From assembly GCF_006489205.2 (NCBI RefSeq), contig NZ_VFYR02000002.1, positions 248,001 to 312,000 of the forward strand: 64,000 bases of DNA, written 5' to 3'. Below are positions 17,531-27,029 of the stretch, in pieces; position 1 is the stretch's first letter; each line of letters begins with the position of its first letter. This stretch comes from Brevibacterium sp. XM4083 (GTDB taxonomy: Bacteria > Actinomycetota > Actinomycetes > Actinomycetales > Brevibacteriaceae). Made by a program: the position numbers and the translations under genes. The notes beneath the pieces are model-generated. The model was not told the origin of the DNA, ran no database searches, and saw only the letters and a list, made by a program, of their open reading frames with translations.

Positions 17531-17737
17531 ATGATGGTGCTGCTGATTGTGGTCGGGATGATGATCGGTGTTCTCCTCATCATCGGGCGGGCCGTGTGCC
17601 CCGCTGCCGAACGCCTCGCGTGGCAGGACCTCGGGCTCGACGGATGGGTGGTCACCGCCGTGCGCGGCTGGGCCGCCGTCAGCGGTCTCTCGCGGTTGGA
17701 GACGATGACCGAGCAGATGCATCGCCGCCGCTCCTGA
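17531..17737 (+). CDS. Small single-span membrane protein
   Basis: This 68-aa protein of unknown function begins with a strongly hydrophobic helix (MMVLLIVVGMMIGVLLIIG), followed by an amphipathic tail rich in W, L and R. A GGGAGGAG ribosome site stands seven bases before ATG 17531. The frame is open further upstream, but the extra residues are polar and lack a ribosome site. It may be a real small membrane protein; there is no family I recognise. Confidence 0.5.
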   Translation: MMVLLIVVGMMIGVLLIIGRAVCPAAERLAWQDLGLDGWVVTAVRGWAAVSGLSRLETMTEQMHRRRS

Positions 17738-17813
17738 CCGCGTTGAAGAACCGCGTGTCATCAGGCATTTCGCTACTTGGCTCACGTGTGTTTGTCGACT
17801 ATCATGAGCGGAG

Positions 17814-17858
17814 TACCTCCTTTCGGATCGTAGGGGAAGACGTATCCGAGGTAGGAGG
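17814..17858 (+). promoter_or_regulatory. Hairpin abutting the DUF3145 ribosome site
   Basis: TACCT (17814-17818) and CGGAT (17824-17828) pair with ATCCG (17844-17848) and AGGTA (17849-17853). The Shine-Dalgarno sequence AGGAGG starts at the last paired base. The fold could tune translation of the next gene; this is speculative. Confidence 0.3.
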
Positions 17859-17863
17859 CACAC

Positions 17864-18361
17864 ATGGATATGACACAGGGCGTACTCTTCGTCCACTCAG
17901 CACCTCGCGCGCTCTGCCCGCACATCGAATGGGCAGCGGGCGGGGCGATCGGCGCACAGGCACGCTTCGACTGGACTCCCCAGCCGGCAGCACCGGGCCT
18001 CGTGCGCGCCGAAGTCTGCTGGCGTGCGCCGGCAGGTTCGGGCTCTCGCATCGCATCCGCACTCCGCGGATGGGACTCTCTGCGCTACGAAGTCACCGAG
18101 GAACCCTCGGCCGGTGTCGACGGCGGGCGGTGGAGCCACACTCCTGACCTCGGCATCTACCACGCCGTGACCGACACCGTCGGCAACATCCTCGTGCCCG
18201 AAGACCGCATCCGCTCCGTCATGGAGCGTGCCGGCGGAGATCCCGCGAAGCTCGCCCACGAGATGGGCCTCGCCCTCGGCGAAGCGTGGGACGAAGAGCT
18301 CGACGCATTCCGCCACGCCGGTGAGGGCGCCCCCGTGCGCTGGCTGACGAAGGTCGGCTGA
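17864..18361 (+). CDS. DUF3145 family protein
   Basis: This 165-aa actinobacterial protein of unknown function matches DUF3145 along its whole length: GVLFVHSAPRALCPHIEWAAG at the start, a central RAEVCWRAPAGSGSRIASALRGWDSLRYEVTEE and a C-terminal LGEAWDEELDAFRHAGEGAPVRWLTKVG. The family is commonly located beside the FAS II gene cluster in actinobacteria, as here, where fabF is convergent with it. AGGAGG lies five bases before the ATG. Any functional link to fatty acid synthesis is by context only. Confidence 0.85.
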   Translation: MDMTQGVLFVHSAPRALCPHIEWAAGGAIGAQARFDWTPQPAAPGLVRAEVCWRAPAGSGSRIASALRGWDSLRYEVTEEPSAGVDGGRWSHTPDLGIYHAVTDTVGNILVPEDRIRSVMERAGGDPAKLAHEMGLALGEAWDEELDAFRHAGEGAPVRWLTKVG

Positions 18362-18470
18362 CTCCGGCACACTCGCCGCGATTCCGCACCCCGACTGTGC
18401 GGCGACCCTGCAGGATGACGAGTGGGAACGTCTCTGCCTCCGACGTGCCCACCGGTCTGCGCCTCATCTG

Positions 18471-18518
18471 CGACACAAGGAAGGGCCCCAGCTTCGGCTG
18501 GGGCCCTTCCTTGTGTCG
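18471..18518. terminator. Very strong bidirectional terminator
   Basis: A perfect 22-bp stem (18471-18492 with 18497-18518) closes a TTCG tetraloop between the convergent DUF3145 gene and fabF. Confidence 0.9.
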
Positions 18519-18537
18519 CCGGACGTGTGTCGGTCGA

Positions 18538-19779
18538 TCACACCGACTTGAAGGCGACGACCGCGTTGTGTCCGCCGAATCCGAAGGAGTTCGACAGGGC
18601 GGCGATGTCACCGTCGGGCAGCTGTGCGGGAGTGTCCCGGACGATGTTGATCTTCACCTTGGGATCGACCTCGGTGATGTTCATCGTCGGGGGAGCGGTC
18701 CGCGTCTCGAGCGCCTTGACCGTGAAGATCGCCTCGACCGCCCCGGCACCGCCGAGGAGGTGACCGGTCATCGACTTCGTGCCGCTGACGAGCGTGTCGT
18801 CGACGGAGTCGCCGAGGAGCTCGGCGATCGCCACGGACTCGGGGATGTCACCGACCGGCGTCGACGTCGCGTGCGCGTTGACGTGCTTGATGTCGGCAGG
18901 GGTGAGGCCGGCGGCCTCGAGCGCATCCTCCATCGCCTTGAGCGCATACTTGCCCTCGGGCTCGTTGCCGGTGATGTGGTAGGCGTCGTTCGAGATGCCC
19001 CAGCTGGCCACCTCGGCGTAGATCTTCGCCCCGCGGGCCTTCGCGTGCTCCTCGGTCTCGAGGATGAGCGCGCCGGCGCCCTCGCCCATGACGAAGCCGT
19101 CACGGTCGACGTCATAGGGCCGGGACGCGGTCTCGGGGGAATCCGTGCGACGCGAAAGCGCCTGCATCGAATTGAACGCCGCCAGGGTGATCGGGTGGAT
19201 AGCGGCTTCGGAGCCGCCGGCGATGACGATGTCGGCGTCGCCGTTCGCGATGAGGTCGTAGGCGTGACCGAGGCTCTCGGTCGACGACGCGCAGGCCGAG
19301 ACCATCGTCTGCACACCGGCGCGCGCCTTGAACTCCATGCCGATCGCGGCGGCCGGGCCGTTGGGCATGAGCATCGGCACGGTCAGGGGCATGACGCTGC
19401 GCGGACCTTCGTCCTTGAGCGTGTCCCAGGCGTCGAGCAGCGTCCACACGCCGCCGATGCCGGTAGCCCAGGAGACGGCGGTGCGTTCGGGATCGGTCTC
19501 CTCGAGACCGGCGTCGGCCATGGCCTCACGGGCGGAGATGAGAGCGAACTGGCTCGAGGGGTCGAGGCGCTTGGCCTGCACCCGCTTGAGCTTCTCGGGC
19601 ACGACCTCGGGGTCGACCGTCGCAGCGAAGTCGACGGTCAGGCCGTACTTCTCGGCCCAGTCGTTGTCGAGCGTGGACACGCCGGACTGACCGGCCAGCA
19701 GGGCCTGCCAGGTCTCATCGGCAGTGGCGCCCAAGGGGGTCACCGCACCAATCCCGGTGACGACAACTTTTGGTGTCAT
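18538..19779 (-). CDS. fabF: 3-oxoacyl-ACP synthase II
   Basis: This 413-aa condensing enzyme carries out chain elongation in type II fatty acid synthesis, joining malonyl-ACP to acyl-ACP. The catalytic triad is visible: Cys163 in SACASS, His303 in NAHATSTPVGD and His340 in SMTGHLLGGAGAVEA. ATG 19779 is preferred to the upstream in-frame ATG because GAGG stands just before it and MTPKVVVTGIGAVTPLG is the usual N-terminus. It is the last gene of the fabD-fabH-acpP-fabF cluster. Confidence 0.95.
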   Translation of the reverse strand: MTPKVVVTGIGAVTPLGATADETWQALLAGQSGVSTLDNDWAEKYGLTVDFAATVDPEVVPEKLKRVQAKRLDPSSQFALISAREAMADAGLEETDPERTAVSWATGIGGVWTLLDAWDTLKDEGPRSVMPLTVPMLMPNGPAAAIGMEFKARAGVQTMVSACASSTESLGHAYDLIANGDADIVIAGGSEAAIHPITLAAFNSMQALSRRTDSPETASRPYDVDRDGFVMGEGAGALILETEEHAKARGAKIYAEVASWGISNDAYHITGNEPEGKYALKAMEDALEAAGLTPADIKHVNAHATSTPVGDIPESVAIAELLGDSVDDTLVSGTKSMTGHLLGGAGAVEAIFTVKALETRTAPPTMNITEVDPKVKINIVRDTPAQLPDGDIAALSNSFGFGGHNAVVAFKSV

Positions 19780-19847
19780 GGTGTAAACCTCGTCGATAGT
19801 GTGGGACACGGCCCGTCGGTGGACGGGCCGTGTGCGTCCTCAGATGT

Positions 19848-20099
19848 TCAGGCTTCTTGGGCCTTATTGATGTAGTCGACGGCATCCTGGACGGTGACGA
19901 GGTCCTTGACGTCGTCGTCCGGGATCTTCACGCCGAACTTCTTCTCGGCGTTGACGACGATCGTCATCATGGAGATCGAGTCGATGTCGAGATCGTCGGT
20001 GAACGACTTGGAGGGCTCGACGGCCTCGACGGCCAGGCCGGTCTCTTCGTTGACGATCTCTGCCAGTCCGGAGAGGACTTCAGCTTCGGTGAATGCCAT
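19848..20099 (-). CDS. acpP: Acyl carrier protein
   Basis: This 83-aa acidic protein carries the growing acyl chain on a 4'-phosphopantetheine attached to Ser41 in the motif DLDIDSISM. The usual DSL is DSI here. The start MAFTEAEV at 20099 follows an AGGAAAG ribosome site. It lies 68 bp before fabF and 120 bp after fabH in the same operon-like block. Confidence 0.95.
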   Translation of the reverse strand: MAFTEAEVLSGLAEIVNEETGLAVEAVEPSKSFTDDLDIDSISMMTIVVNAEKKFGVKIPDDDVKDLVTVQDAVDYINKAQEA

Positions 20100-20219
20100 T
20101 TCTTTCCTACTTTCTAGTGACAACCGAGATGTCCCCGGTCGGATTGGAACGGTATCGACGAGTGTCCCGCCGAATATCTTAGGTCATTCGCGCGGTGATT
20201 TCGCCCGCGCCACGGGGGC

Positions 20220-21233
20220 TCAGGGCAGGCGAACGACCTGTGCGCCGTAGACGAGTCCGGCGCCGAATCCCATCTGCAGGGCGAGTCCGCCGCTGAGCTC
20301 GGGCTGTTCGCGCAGGAGACGTTCGGTGGCCAGCGGGATCGAGGCCGCCGAGGTGTTGCCGTTGTCGGCGATGTCACGGGCGATGACGACGGACTCGGGC
20401 AGACCCAGCTGCTTGGCGAGTTCGTCGATGATGCGCATGTTCGCCTGGTGGGGGATGAAGGCGGCGAGATCGGAGGCCTCGACTCCGGATTCCTCGAGAG
20501 CCTTCTTCGCCACCTCGGCGCCGTCCCACACCGCCCAGCGGAAGACGGTGGGTCCGTCCTGGCGCAGGGTGGGGAACGGCAGGTCGCGGTCGTCGCGGAC
20601 ATCCATGAGGGATTCGGTCATCCGGATCGTCGACCAGTTCTCGCCCTTCGACCCCCACACGGTCTTCGAGATCCCCGGCTCATCGGCCGAGGTGACGACG
20701 ACCGCGCCGGCCCCGTCGCCGAGGATGAAGGAGATCGAGCGGTCGGTGGGATCGATGACGTCGGAGAGCTTCTCAGCGCCGATGACGAGGACGTTGTCCA
20801 TCGTGCCGGCGCGCACGAGCGCATCGGCCTGGGCGATGCCGTAGCAGTAGCCGGCGCACGCGGCGCTGATGTCCCACGCGGGCACCGGTCCGGTGCCGAT
20901 GCGGTCGGTGAGCGCAGCGGCAGCCGAAGGCGTGAAGTAGGGGAAGGTCACCGTGGAGATGATGACGCCGCCGACGTCCTCGGGCTTGAGACCCGCCGAG
21001 GCGATCGCCTCGAGGGCCGCCTCTTCGCACATCTCGAGCACGCCGACGTCCTTGCTGGCCCGGCGGCGGGTGACGATGCCGGTGCGCTGCCGGATCCACT
21101 CGTCCGAGGAGTTGATCGGACCGGCGATCTCGTCGTTGGTCACGAGGTTCTCGGCGCGGTAGGCGCCGATGCCGGCGATCTTCGAGAACCGGCCGGTCTG
21201 TGCGGTGTTGAGTGTGGGCATGGCGGTGGTCAT
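20220..21233 (-). CDS. fabH: 3-oxoacyl-ACP synthase III
   Basis: This 337-aa enzyme starts fatty acid chains by condensing an acyl-CoA primer with malonyl-ACP. Catalytic residues are Cys126 (SAACAGYCYG), His262 (IPHQANMRI) and Asn293 (NGNTSAAS). The primer specificity cannot be read directly, although branched-chain primers are usual in Brevibacterium-like bacteria. The start overlaps the fabD stop as ATGA. Confidence 0.95.
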   Translation of the reverse strand: MTTAMPTLNTAQTGRFSKIAGIGAYRAENLVTNDEIAGPINSSDEWIRQRTGIVTRRRASKDVGVLEMCEEAALEAIASAGLKPEDVGGVIISTVTFPYFTPSAAAALTDRIGTGPVPAWDISAACAGYCYGIAQADALVRAGTMDNVLVIGAEKLSDVIDPTDRSISFILGDGAGAVVVTSADEPGISKTVWGSKGENWSTIRMTESLMDVRDDRDLPFPTLRQDGPTVFRWAVWDGAEVAKKALEESGVEASDLAAFIPHQANMRIIDELAKQLGLPESVVIARDIADNGNTSAASIPLATERLLREQPELSGGLALQMGFGAGLVYGAQVVRLP

Positions 21234-22165
21234 CCTTCTTCTCCGGCGTTGGCCGCGGCGCCCGCATGGGCGGCCGCGAACTCACGCGCACCGTCGAGGT
21301 CGGCGGCTGACTTGATCGGGTAGGTCTCGACGCCCTTGAGCGACCGGCGGGCGATGCCGGTGAGCGTGCCGCCGGGGACGAGCTCGATGAGCCCGGTGAC
21401 GCCGAGGCGCTGCAGCGTCTCCTGGCAGAGATCCCAGCGCACCGGGTTGGTCACCTGGGAGACGAGGAGGTCGACGTAGGCAGCACCGCTGTCGACGACG
21501 CTGCCGTCGGAATTCGTGAGGATCGGCAGGCTCGGATCGGTCACGGTCAGCTCGGTCGCGGTCTCCGTCAGCGCCGGCACAGCCGGAGCCATGTACTCGG
21601 TGTGGAACGCCCCGGCGACGGGCAGCGGGATGACCCGGGCGCGCTCGGGCGGGTTCTCCGCGAGGGTCTCGAGGTTCGGCAGTGCACCGGCGGCCACGGT
21701 CTGGCCGCCGCCGTTGACGTTGGCCGGTGCGGCACCGGCAGCGTCGATCGCGGCGAGGACGTCCGCGGGCTCCCCGCCGACGACGGCGGACATCCCGGTC
21801 GGGGTGGCGGCTGCGGCCTCGGCCATGCCGGCGCCGCGCACAGCGACGAAGCGCATGGCATCGGCGGGAGTGAGGATGCCGGCGATCTGTGCGGCGGCGA
21901 TCTCACCGACCGAGTGGCCGGCGACGACGTCGGGGGTGACGCCGAGCTCGGCGGCGCAGGCGATGGCCGCGGCGACGAGCAGCGGCTGCGCGAGCGCGGT
22001 GTCCTTGATCGTCTCGTCATCGGAGGTCGTGCCGTGTGCGCGCAGGTCGATGCCCGACGCGGCGGCGAGTTCATCGATCTGTGCTGAGAAGGTCTCGAGT
22101 TCGAGGAAGGACTCGAGGAAACCTGACTTCTGGGCGCCCTGACCTGGGCACGTGATGACTAGCAC
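21230..22165 (-). CDS. fabD: Malonyl-CoA:ACP transacylase
   Basis: This 311-aa enzyme loads malonate from CoA onto ACP. It opens with CPGQGAQKSGF, has the nucleophile Ser85 in GHSVGE and a later histidine in GAFHTEYM. The start codon is GTG. It is the first gene of the FAS II cluster, 56 bp after fasR on the same strand. A TTGT/ACAA dyad in the end of fasR is suitably placed as its operator. Confidence 0.95.
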   Translation of the reverse strand: MLVITCPGQGAQKSGFLESFLELETFSAQIDELAAASGIDLRAHGTTSDDETIKDTALAQPLLVAAAIACAAELGVTPDVVAGHSVGEIAAAQIAGILTPADAMRFVAVRGAGMAEAAAATPTGMSAVVGGEPADVLAAIDAAGAAPANVNGGGQTVAAGALPNLETLAENPPERARVIPLPVAGAFHTEYMAPAVPALTETATELTVTDPSLPILTNSDGSVVDSGAAYVDLLVSQVTNPVRWDLCQETLQRLGVTGLIELVPGGTLTGIARRSLKGVETYPIKSAADLDGAREFAAAHAGAAANAGEEG

Positions 22166-22221
22166 TGAGAATCTCTTTTCGTTCGACGTCGCTGTTCAAT
22201 CTAACGGATGGTTGTCGGGCG

Positions 22222-23421
22222 TCATTGCGTTTTGTCGCCTTGCGACAATAGCCCGGCATCTGACAGTCGTCCGTACACCAATGCGATGTGGATGACGAAG
22301 GCGTCCCGGGAGACTGTGGGATCGAGTCCGATCGCCTCGGTGATCTTCCGCAGCCGGTACCGGACGGTGTTGGGGTGGACGGACAGCGCCTTCGCGGTGG
22401 CTTCGAGGGAGGAGCCGAACTCGACGTAGGCGCTCACCGTCTTGAGCAGCTGGCCGGTGCCCGAGGTCAGCGGCTCGTAATAGCGGGAGATGAGCTCGCC
22501 CAGGGCCACGGCATCACCGGCCAGAGCCCTCTCGGGCAGGAGCTCGTCGGCCTTGACCGGGCGCGGGGAGTCGGGACGGGCGGTGGCTGCCTTGAGCGCC
22601 ATGATCGCCGCCTTCGCCGAGGTGGCCGCCTCGGCGAGCGTCGGCACGCTGGGACCGACGATGACCTCGGAGGGGCCGAAGCAGTCCGAGAGGTCCTCGA
22701 CTGCGGTGTCGAGGTCGCTGACGCCGCCGAGGACGAGGAGGAGGCGGTTGTCGTGGATGCCGACGAGGGCGTCCTCGGCCCATTTCCGAGCCTTGCGGCG
22801 GATGACCTCGATGCCCTTCTTCGCCGATCGCTGCGGGGCGCGGCCGACGAGGACGGTGACCGGTTCCTCGGACTGCCACCCGAAGGCGGCGGTGCGGCTG
22901 GCGAGTTCGTCGACGGAGTCCCCGCGCACGAGGGCGTCGACGACCATCGCCTCGAGACGGGCGTCCCAGCTGCCGCGGGCCTCGGCAGCCCGGGCGTAGA
23001 CGTCGGCCGCGGCGAACGCGATCTCGCGGGAGTAGATGAGCACGGCTTCGCGCAGCGCCGGCTGCTCGGCGGTGCGCGCGATGTCGGGCACGCGCTCCTC
23101 GACGACTTCGACGACGACCTTGAGCAGCTGGAGGGTCTGCTGGAGGCTGATGGCGCGGATGAGGTCGCGGGGCGCGGACTTGAAGATCTCGCTGACGACC
23201 CGCAGGTCGGTGTCGGGCTGACGGTACCAGTCGATGAACGAGCTGATGCCCGACTGGGCGAGGAGCCCGACCCATGAGCGATCCGATGGCGACATCGAGC
23301 GGTACCAGGGCAGCCGGGTGTCGAGCCGCTGCAGGGTCACGGTGGAGAGGACGCCGACGCCTGCGCGCAGTCGTCGACCCGTCTCCGCTCGCCGACGGAG
23401 AGTCTCAGTGTCGGAGGTCAT
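22222..23421 (-). CDS. fasR: PucR/CdaR-type regulator, FasR-like
   Basis: This 399-aa protein has a C-terminal PucR helix-turn-helix (FGSSLEATAKALSVHPNTVRYRLRKITEAIGLDPTVSRDAFVIHIAL, about residues 340-390), a GGDEF-like central domain and an N-terminal region for effector or partner binding. The same gene stands directly upstream of fabD in Streptomyces, where FasR activates the FAS II operon. The start MTSDTETLRR at 23421 is the natural N-terminus. Two 17-bp dyads, one before its own gene and one before fabD, are candidate binding sites. Confidence 0.85.
   Translation of the reverse strand: MTSDTETLRRRAETGRRLRAGVGVLSTVTLQRLDTRLPWYRSMSPSDRSWVGLLAQSGISSFIDWYRQPDTDLRVVSEIFKSAPRDLIRAISLQQTLQLLKVVVEVVEERVPDIARTAEQPALREAVLIYSREIAFAAADVYARAAEARGSWDARLEAMVVDALVRGDSVDELASRTAAFGWQSEEPVTVLVGRAPQRSAKKGIEVIRRKARKWAEDALVGIHDNRLLLVLGGVSDLDTAVEDLSDCFGPSEVIVGPSVPTLAEAATSAKAAIMALKAATARPDSPRPVKADELLPERALAGDAVALGELISRYYEPLTSGTGQLLKTVSAYVEFGSSLEATAKALSVHPNTVRYRLRKITEAIGLDPTVSRDAFVIHIALVYGRLSDAGLLSQGDKTQ
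22232..22248. promoter_or_regulatory. Candidate FasR operator upstream of fabD
   Basis: TTGTCGC-CTT-GCGACAA is a 7-3-7 perfect dyad lying across the last codons of fasR, 67 bp before the fabD start. It has the same geometry and TTGT/ACAA ends as the dyad at 23455-23471. Confidence 0.5.
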
Positions 23422-23454
23422 GGACTCCAGCTTAAAGCCTGTGGGACAAAACGC

Positions 23455-23471
23455 TTGTGCGAAACGCACAA
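23455..23471. promoter_or_regulatory. Candidate FasR operator upstream of fasR
   Basis: TTGTGCG-AAA-CGCACAA is a 7-3-7 perfect dyad 34 bp before the fasR start. With the matching site before fabD it suggests autoregulation plus control of the FAS II operon. Confidence 0.55.
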
Positions 23472-23493
23472 AAATCTGTCATCGGGGACAGAA

Positions 23494-23522
23494 ATGGCCG
23501 GAGTCCTGTCGACTCCGGCCAT
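23494..23522 (-). terminator. Terminator after aceE
   Basis: A perfect 12-bp stem (23494-23505 with 23511-23522) is followed on the minus strand by TTTCTGTCC. It separates aceE from the fasR promoter. Confidence 0.75.
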
Positions 23523-23562
23523 CTCCGCCACTCAGCGAGTGCGGCTGCTCACCTGTTCAGGC

Positions 23563-26325
23563 TCACGCACCGGCACCTTCGGTCGAACCGGAGGCGCCCG
23601 CCCGCGGATCGTCGAGCCGGTACTTCTTCGCCGCCTCGGCGGCCTTGTCGATCGGGATCACTCCGGTGTCCGCAAGCGAGATGAGCGCCTGGGTCGCCAT
23701 CGAGGGACCGTCGACGAGGTAGTACCGGCGCGCCGCGGGACGGGTGTCCGAGATCGCGTAGCCGTCGGTGCCCAGCGACGTGAAGTGATTGGGCACGTAC
23801 TGCCGGATCTGGTCGGGCACGGCCCGCATGAAGTCCGAGGTCGCGATGACCGGACCCGAGGCGTCGAGGAGCTTCTCGGTGACGAACGGGATCCGCGGCT
23901 CCGCCTCAGGGTCGAGCAGGCGCGCATCGTCGGCGGCGAGGCCGTCGCGGCGCAGCTCGGTCCATGAGGTCACCGACCACACGTCGGCGGACACGCCCCA
24001 GTCCTTCTCGAGGAGCTCCTGGGCCTCCAGGGCCCACGGCACACCGACGCCGGAGGCCATGAGCTGAACCTTCGGTCCTCCGTTGTCGGGCCCCTTCTTG
24101 AGCAGGTACATGCCCCGCAGCAGGCCGTCGACGTCGAGGTCCTCGGGTTCAGCCGGCTGGACCATCGGCTCGTTGTACATCGTCAGGTAGTAGAGGACGT
24201 TGGGGTCCCGGCCGTCGTCGGGCCCGTACATCCGGTTGAGTCCGTCCTTGACGATGTGGGAGATCTCGTAGACGTAGGCCGGGTCGTAGGAGATCACCGA
24301 CGGGTACGTCGAGGAGAGCAGATGCGAGTGACCGTCACCGTGCTGGAGTCCCTCGGCCACGAGCGTCGTGCGTCCGGCGGTGGCGCCGAGGACGAAGCCG
24401 CGGGCCATCTGGTCACCGGCGGCCCAGAAGAAGTCACCGGTGCGCTGGAACCCGAACATCGAGTAGAAGATGTAGAACGGGATCATCGGTTCGCCGTGCG
24501 TGGCGTACGAGGTGCCGACAGCGGTCAGCGCCGCCGTCGCCCCGGCCTCGTTGATGCCGACGTGGAGGAGCTGGCCGTCCATCGCCTCCTTGTAGGCGAG
24601 GAACAGGTCGCGGTCGACGGAGATGTAGTTCTGCCCGTGCGGGTTGTAGATCTTCGCCGTCGGGAAGAACGAGTCCATGCCGAAGGTGCGGGCCTCATCG
24701 GGGATGATCGGCACGATGCGCTTGCCGAACTCCTTGTCGCGCATGAGGTCCTTGAGGACGCGGACGAAGCCCATGGTCGTCGCGATCGTCTGCTTGCCCG
24801 AGCCGCGGCGTCCGGCCTCGTAGGCCTTGTCGCCGGGCAGGGCGAGGTCGACGTACGTGCTGCGCCGTTCGGGGGAGTACCCGCCGAGGTCGGCCCGCCG
24901 CTGCTGGAGGTACTTGATCTCCGGGGCGTCGGGGCCCGGGTGGTAGTACGGCGGCAGCTTCGGGTTCTCCTCGAGCTCCTTGTCGGAGATCGGGATCTGG
25001 AAGTGATCGCGGGCGAGCTTGAGGTCGTCGATCGTCATCTTCTTCATCTGGTGCGTCGCGTTGCGCGCCTCGAAGTGCGGACCGAGCGAGTAGCCCTTGA
25101 CAGTCTTGACGAGGATGACGGTGGGCTGACCGGTGTGCTCGAACGCGGCCTTGTAGGCGGCGTAGACCTTGCGGTAGTCGTGGCCGCCGCGCTTGAGCTG
25201 CCAGATCTGCTCATCCGAGTAGTTCTCGACCATCGCCTTCGTCCGCGGATCGCGGCCGAAGAAGTTGTCGCGGACGAACCCGCCGGACTCGCCCTTGTAG
25301 GTCTGGTAGTCACCGTCGGGGGTCTCGTTCATGAGGTTGACGAGGGCGCCGTCGCGGTCCTTGGCCAGCAGCGCATCCCACTCGCGGCCCCAGACGACTT
25401 TGATGACGTTCCAGCCGGCCCCGCGGAAGTACGCTTCGAGCTCCTGGATGATCTTGCCGTTGCCGCGCACCGGTCCGTCGAGGCGCTGCAGGTTGCAGTT
25501 GATGACGAAGTTGAGGTTGTCGAGCTCCTCGTAGGCGGCGACGTGGAGCATGCCGCGGCTTTCGGGCTCGTCGAGCTCGCCGTCGCCGAGGAACGCCCAC
25601 GTCTGCTGCTGCGACGTGTCCTTGATCCCCCGATTGTGGAGGTACTTGTCGAACTGGGCCTGGGCGATCGCGTTCATCGGGCCGAGGCCCATCGAGACGG
25701 TCGGGTGCTCCCAGAAGTGCTCGAGCTGCCGCGGGTGCGGGTACGACGGAAGGCCGGCGGGCTTGCCGTCGATGAGGTGGGACTGCTGCTGACGGAATCC
25801 GTCGAGCTCCTCCTCGCTCATCCGTCCCTCGAGGAAGGCGCGGGCGTACATGCCGGGGGAGGCGTGTCCCTGATAGAAGATGTGGTCGCCGCCGCCGGGG
25901 TGGTCCTTGCCGCGGAAGAAGTGGTTGAGACCGACTTCGTAGAGAGTCGCCGAGGAGGCGTAGGTGGAGATGTGACCGCCGACCTCGATGCCGGGGCGCT
26001 GGGCGCGGTGGACGAGCATCGCGGCATTCCAGCGGTTCCACCGGCGGTAGCGGCGTTCGACCTCTTCGTCACCGGGGAACCACGGTTCGTTCTCAGGCCC
26101 GATCGTGTTGACGTAGTCGGTGGCGGTGAGGCTGGGCACGCCGATCTGCTTCTGGCGCGAGCGCTCGAGCATCCGCAGCATGACGTAGCGCGCACGCGAG
26201 CGCCCGCCTTCATCGATGAGGGAGTCGAGAGAGGCCAACCACTCCTCTGTCTCCTCTGGATCGATGTCAGGCACCTGGCTTGGCAGCCCGTTGAGTATCG
26301 GTCCGCCCTGATTGCGATTGTCCAC
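23563..26325 (-). CDS. aceE: Pyruvate dehydrogenase E1 component, homodimeric
   Basis: This 920-aa thiamine-diphosphate enzyme decarboxylates pyruvate and passes the acetyl group to E2 lipoyl domains. It has the homodimeric AceE length and segments such as [23 protein letters not shown], the ThDP motif [12 protein letters not shown] and the transketolase-like domain [23 protein letters not shown] 26325 has GAGAGGA eight bases upstream. The open frame continues further upstream but is not protein-like. No E2 or E3 gene is adjacent. It supplies acetyl-CoA to the neighbouring FAS II genes. Confidence 0.95.
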   Translation of the reverse strand: MDNRNQGGPILNGLPSQVPDIDPEETEEWLASLDSLIDEGGRSRARYVMLRMLERSRQKQIGVPSLTATDYVNTIGPENEPWFPGDEEVERRYRRWNRWNAAMLVHRAQRPGIEVGGHISTYASSATLYEVGLNHFFRGKDHPGGGDHIFYQGHASPGMYARAFLEGRMSEEELDGFRQQQSHLIDGKPAGLPSYPHPRQLEHFWEHPTVSMGLGPMNAIAQAQFDKYLHNRGIKDTSQQQTWAFLGDGELDEPESRGMLHVAAYEELDNLNFVINCNLQRLDGPVRGNGKIIQELEAYFRGAGWNVIKVVWGREWDALLAKDRDGALVNLMNETPDGDYQTYKGESGGFVRDNFFGRDPRTKAMVENYSDEQIWQLKRGGHDYRKVYAAYKAAFEHTGQPTVILVKTVKGYSLGPHFEARNATHQMKKMTIDDLKLARDHFQIPISDKELEENPKLPPYYHPGPDAPEIKYLQQRRADLGGYSPERRSTYVDLALPGDKAYEAGRRGSGKQTIATTMGFVRVLKDLMRDKEFGKRIVPIIPDEARTFGMDSFFPTAKIYNPHGQNYISVDRDLFLAYKEAMDGQLLHVGINEAGATAALTAVGTSYATHGEPMIPFYIFYSMFGFQRTGDFFWAAGDQMARGFVLGATAGRTTLVAEGLQHGDGHSHLLSSTYPSVISYDPAYVYEISHIVKDGLNRMYGPDDGRDPNVLYYLTMYNEPMVQPAEPEDLDVDGLLRGMYLLKKGPDNGGPKVQLMASGVGVPWALEAQELLEKDWGVSADVWSVTSWTELRRDGLAADDARLLDPEAEPRIPFVTEKLLDASGPVIATSDFMRAVPDQIRQYVPNHFTSLGTDGYAISDTRPAARRYYLVDGPSMATQALISLADTGVIPIDKAAEAAKKYRLDDPRAGASGSTEGAGA

Positions 26326-26572
26326 AGTGTGGTCCTCTCTTCCCTCCGCGACCTGCATTGGTGGCGAAGTCGCGTTCTGCCGATGGAATGCGGTTCGGGT
26401 GATGACACTGAGCCCAGGGTCCACCGGATTCGATTCCAGCCTAGTACGCGGCGGCCGACTTCGCTCTGCCGTCTCCTGTGATCTGGATGACGACGACGGA
26501 ATCCGCAGAACGGCCCGGCGAACGGGCGCGCCGACATTTGCCCCCGTCTGCAAATGGCGGAACAATGTCTGT

Positions 26573-27016
26573 ATGAGCAACTCCGCTTCTGAAAGGACCT
26601 CTTCCACGTCGACCCTGCCGACCGAACTGGGACACAATCTCGGATTGGCAGCGGGGGACTATGTGCAAGAAATCGGCTACGACGACGACGTCGACCTCGA
26701 TCTGTGCCAGGCGATCGAAACCATCATCGGAGAGAAGATCGCCGACGGCGACGTCGATGACGTATTCGACGTCATCCTCATGTGGTGGAGGTCCGACGAC
26801 GACGACCTCATCGACGGCCTCGTCGACGCTCAGGTCACCCTCAAGGACGGAGGGGTCGTGTGGCTGCTCTCTCCCAAGGCCAACCGACCCGGCCACATCA
26901 CCCCGGCAGAGATCTCCGAAGCGGCCCCGACCGCCGGCATGCACGTCACCTCGACCGTGTCCGCGGCCGAGGATTGGGCGGGCTTCCGCCTCGTCGGCAA
27001 GAAGAACTACTCATGA
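26573..27016 (+). CDS. DUF3052 family protein
   Basis: This 147-aa protein of unknown function is conserved in actinobacteria, typically divergent from aceE as here. Recognisable parts are [27 protein letters not shown], the acidic [42 protein letters not shown] and the C-terminal [15 protein letters not shown] 26573 begins MSNSASE. The aceE-DUF3052 intergenic space (about 250 bp) must contain both promoters. Confidence 0.85.
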   Translation: MSNSASERTSSTSTLPTELGHNLGLAAGDYVQEIGYDDDVDLDLCQAIETIIGEKIADGDVDDVFDVILMWWRSDDDDLIDGLVDAQVTLKDGGVVWLLSPKANRPGHITPAEISEAAPTAGMHVTSTVSAAEDWAGFRLVGKKNYS

Positions 27017-27029
27017 GCGCAGGCCGTCC

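Noticed and set aside
18397-19875. Open frame opposite fabF
   Set aside because: Antisense shadow; the catalytic Cys-His-His of FabF on the other strand is decisive.
24256-26481. 741-codon open frame opposite aceE
   Set aside because: Valine-, aspartate- and arginine-rich antisense text without motifs.
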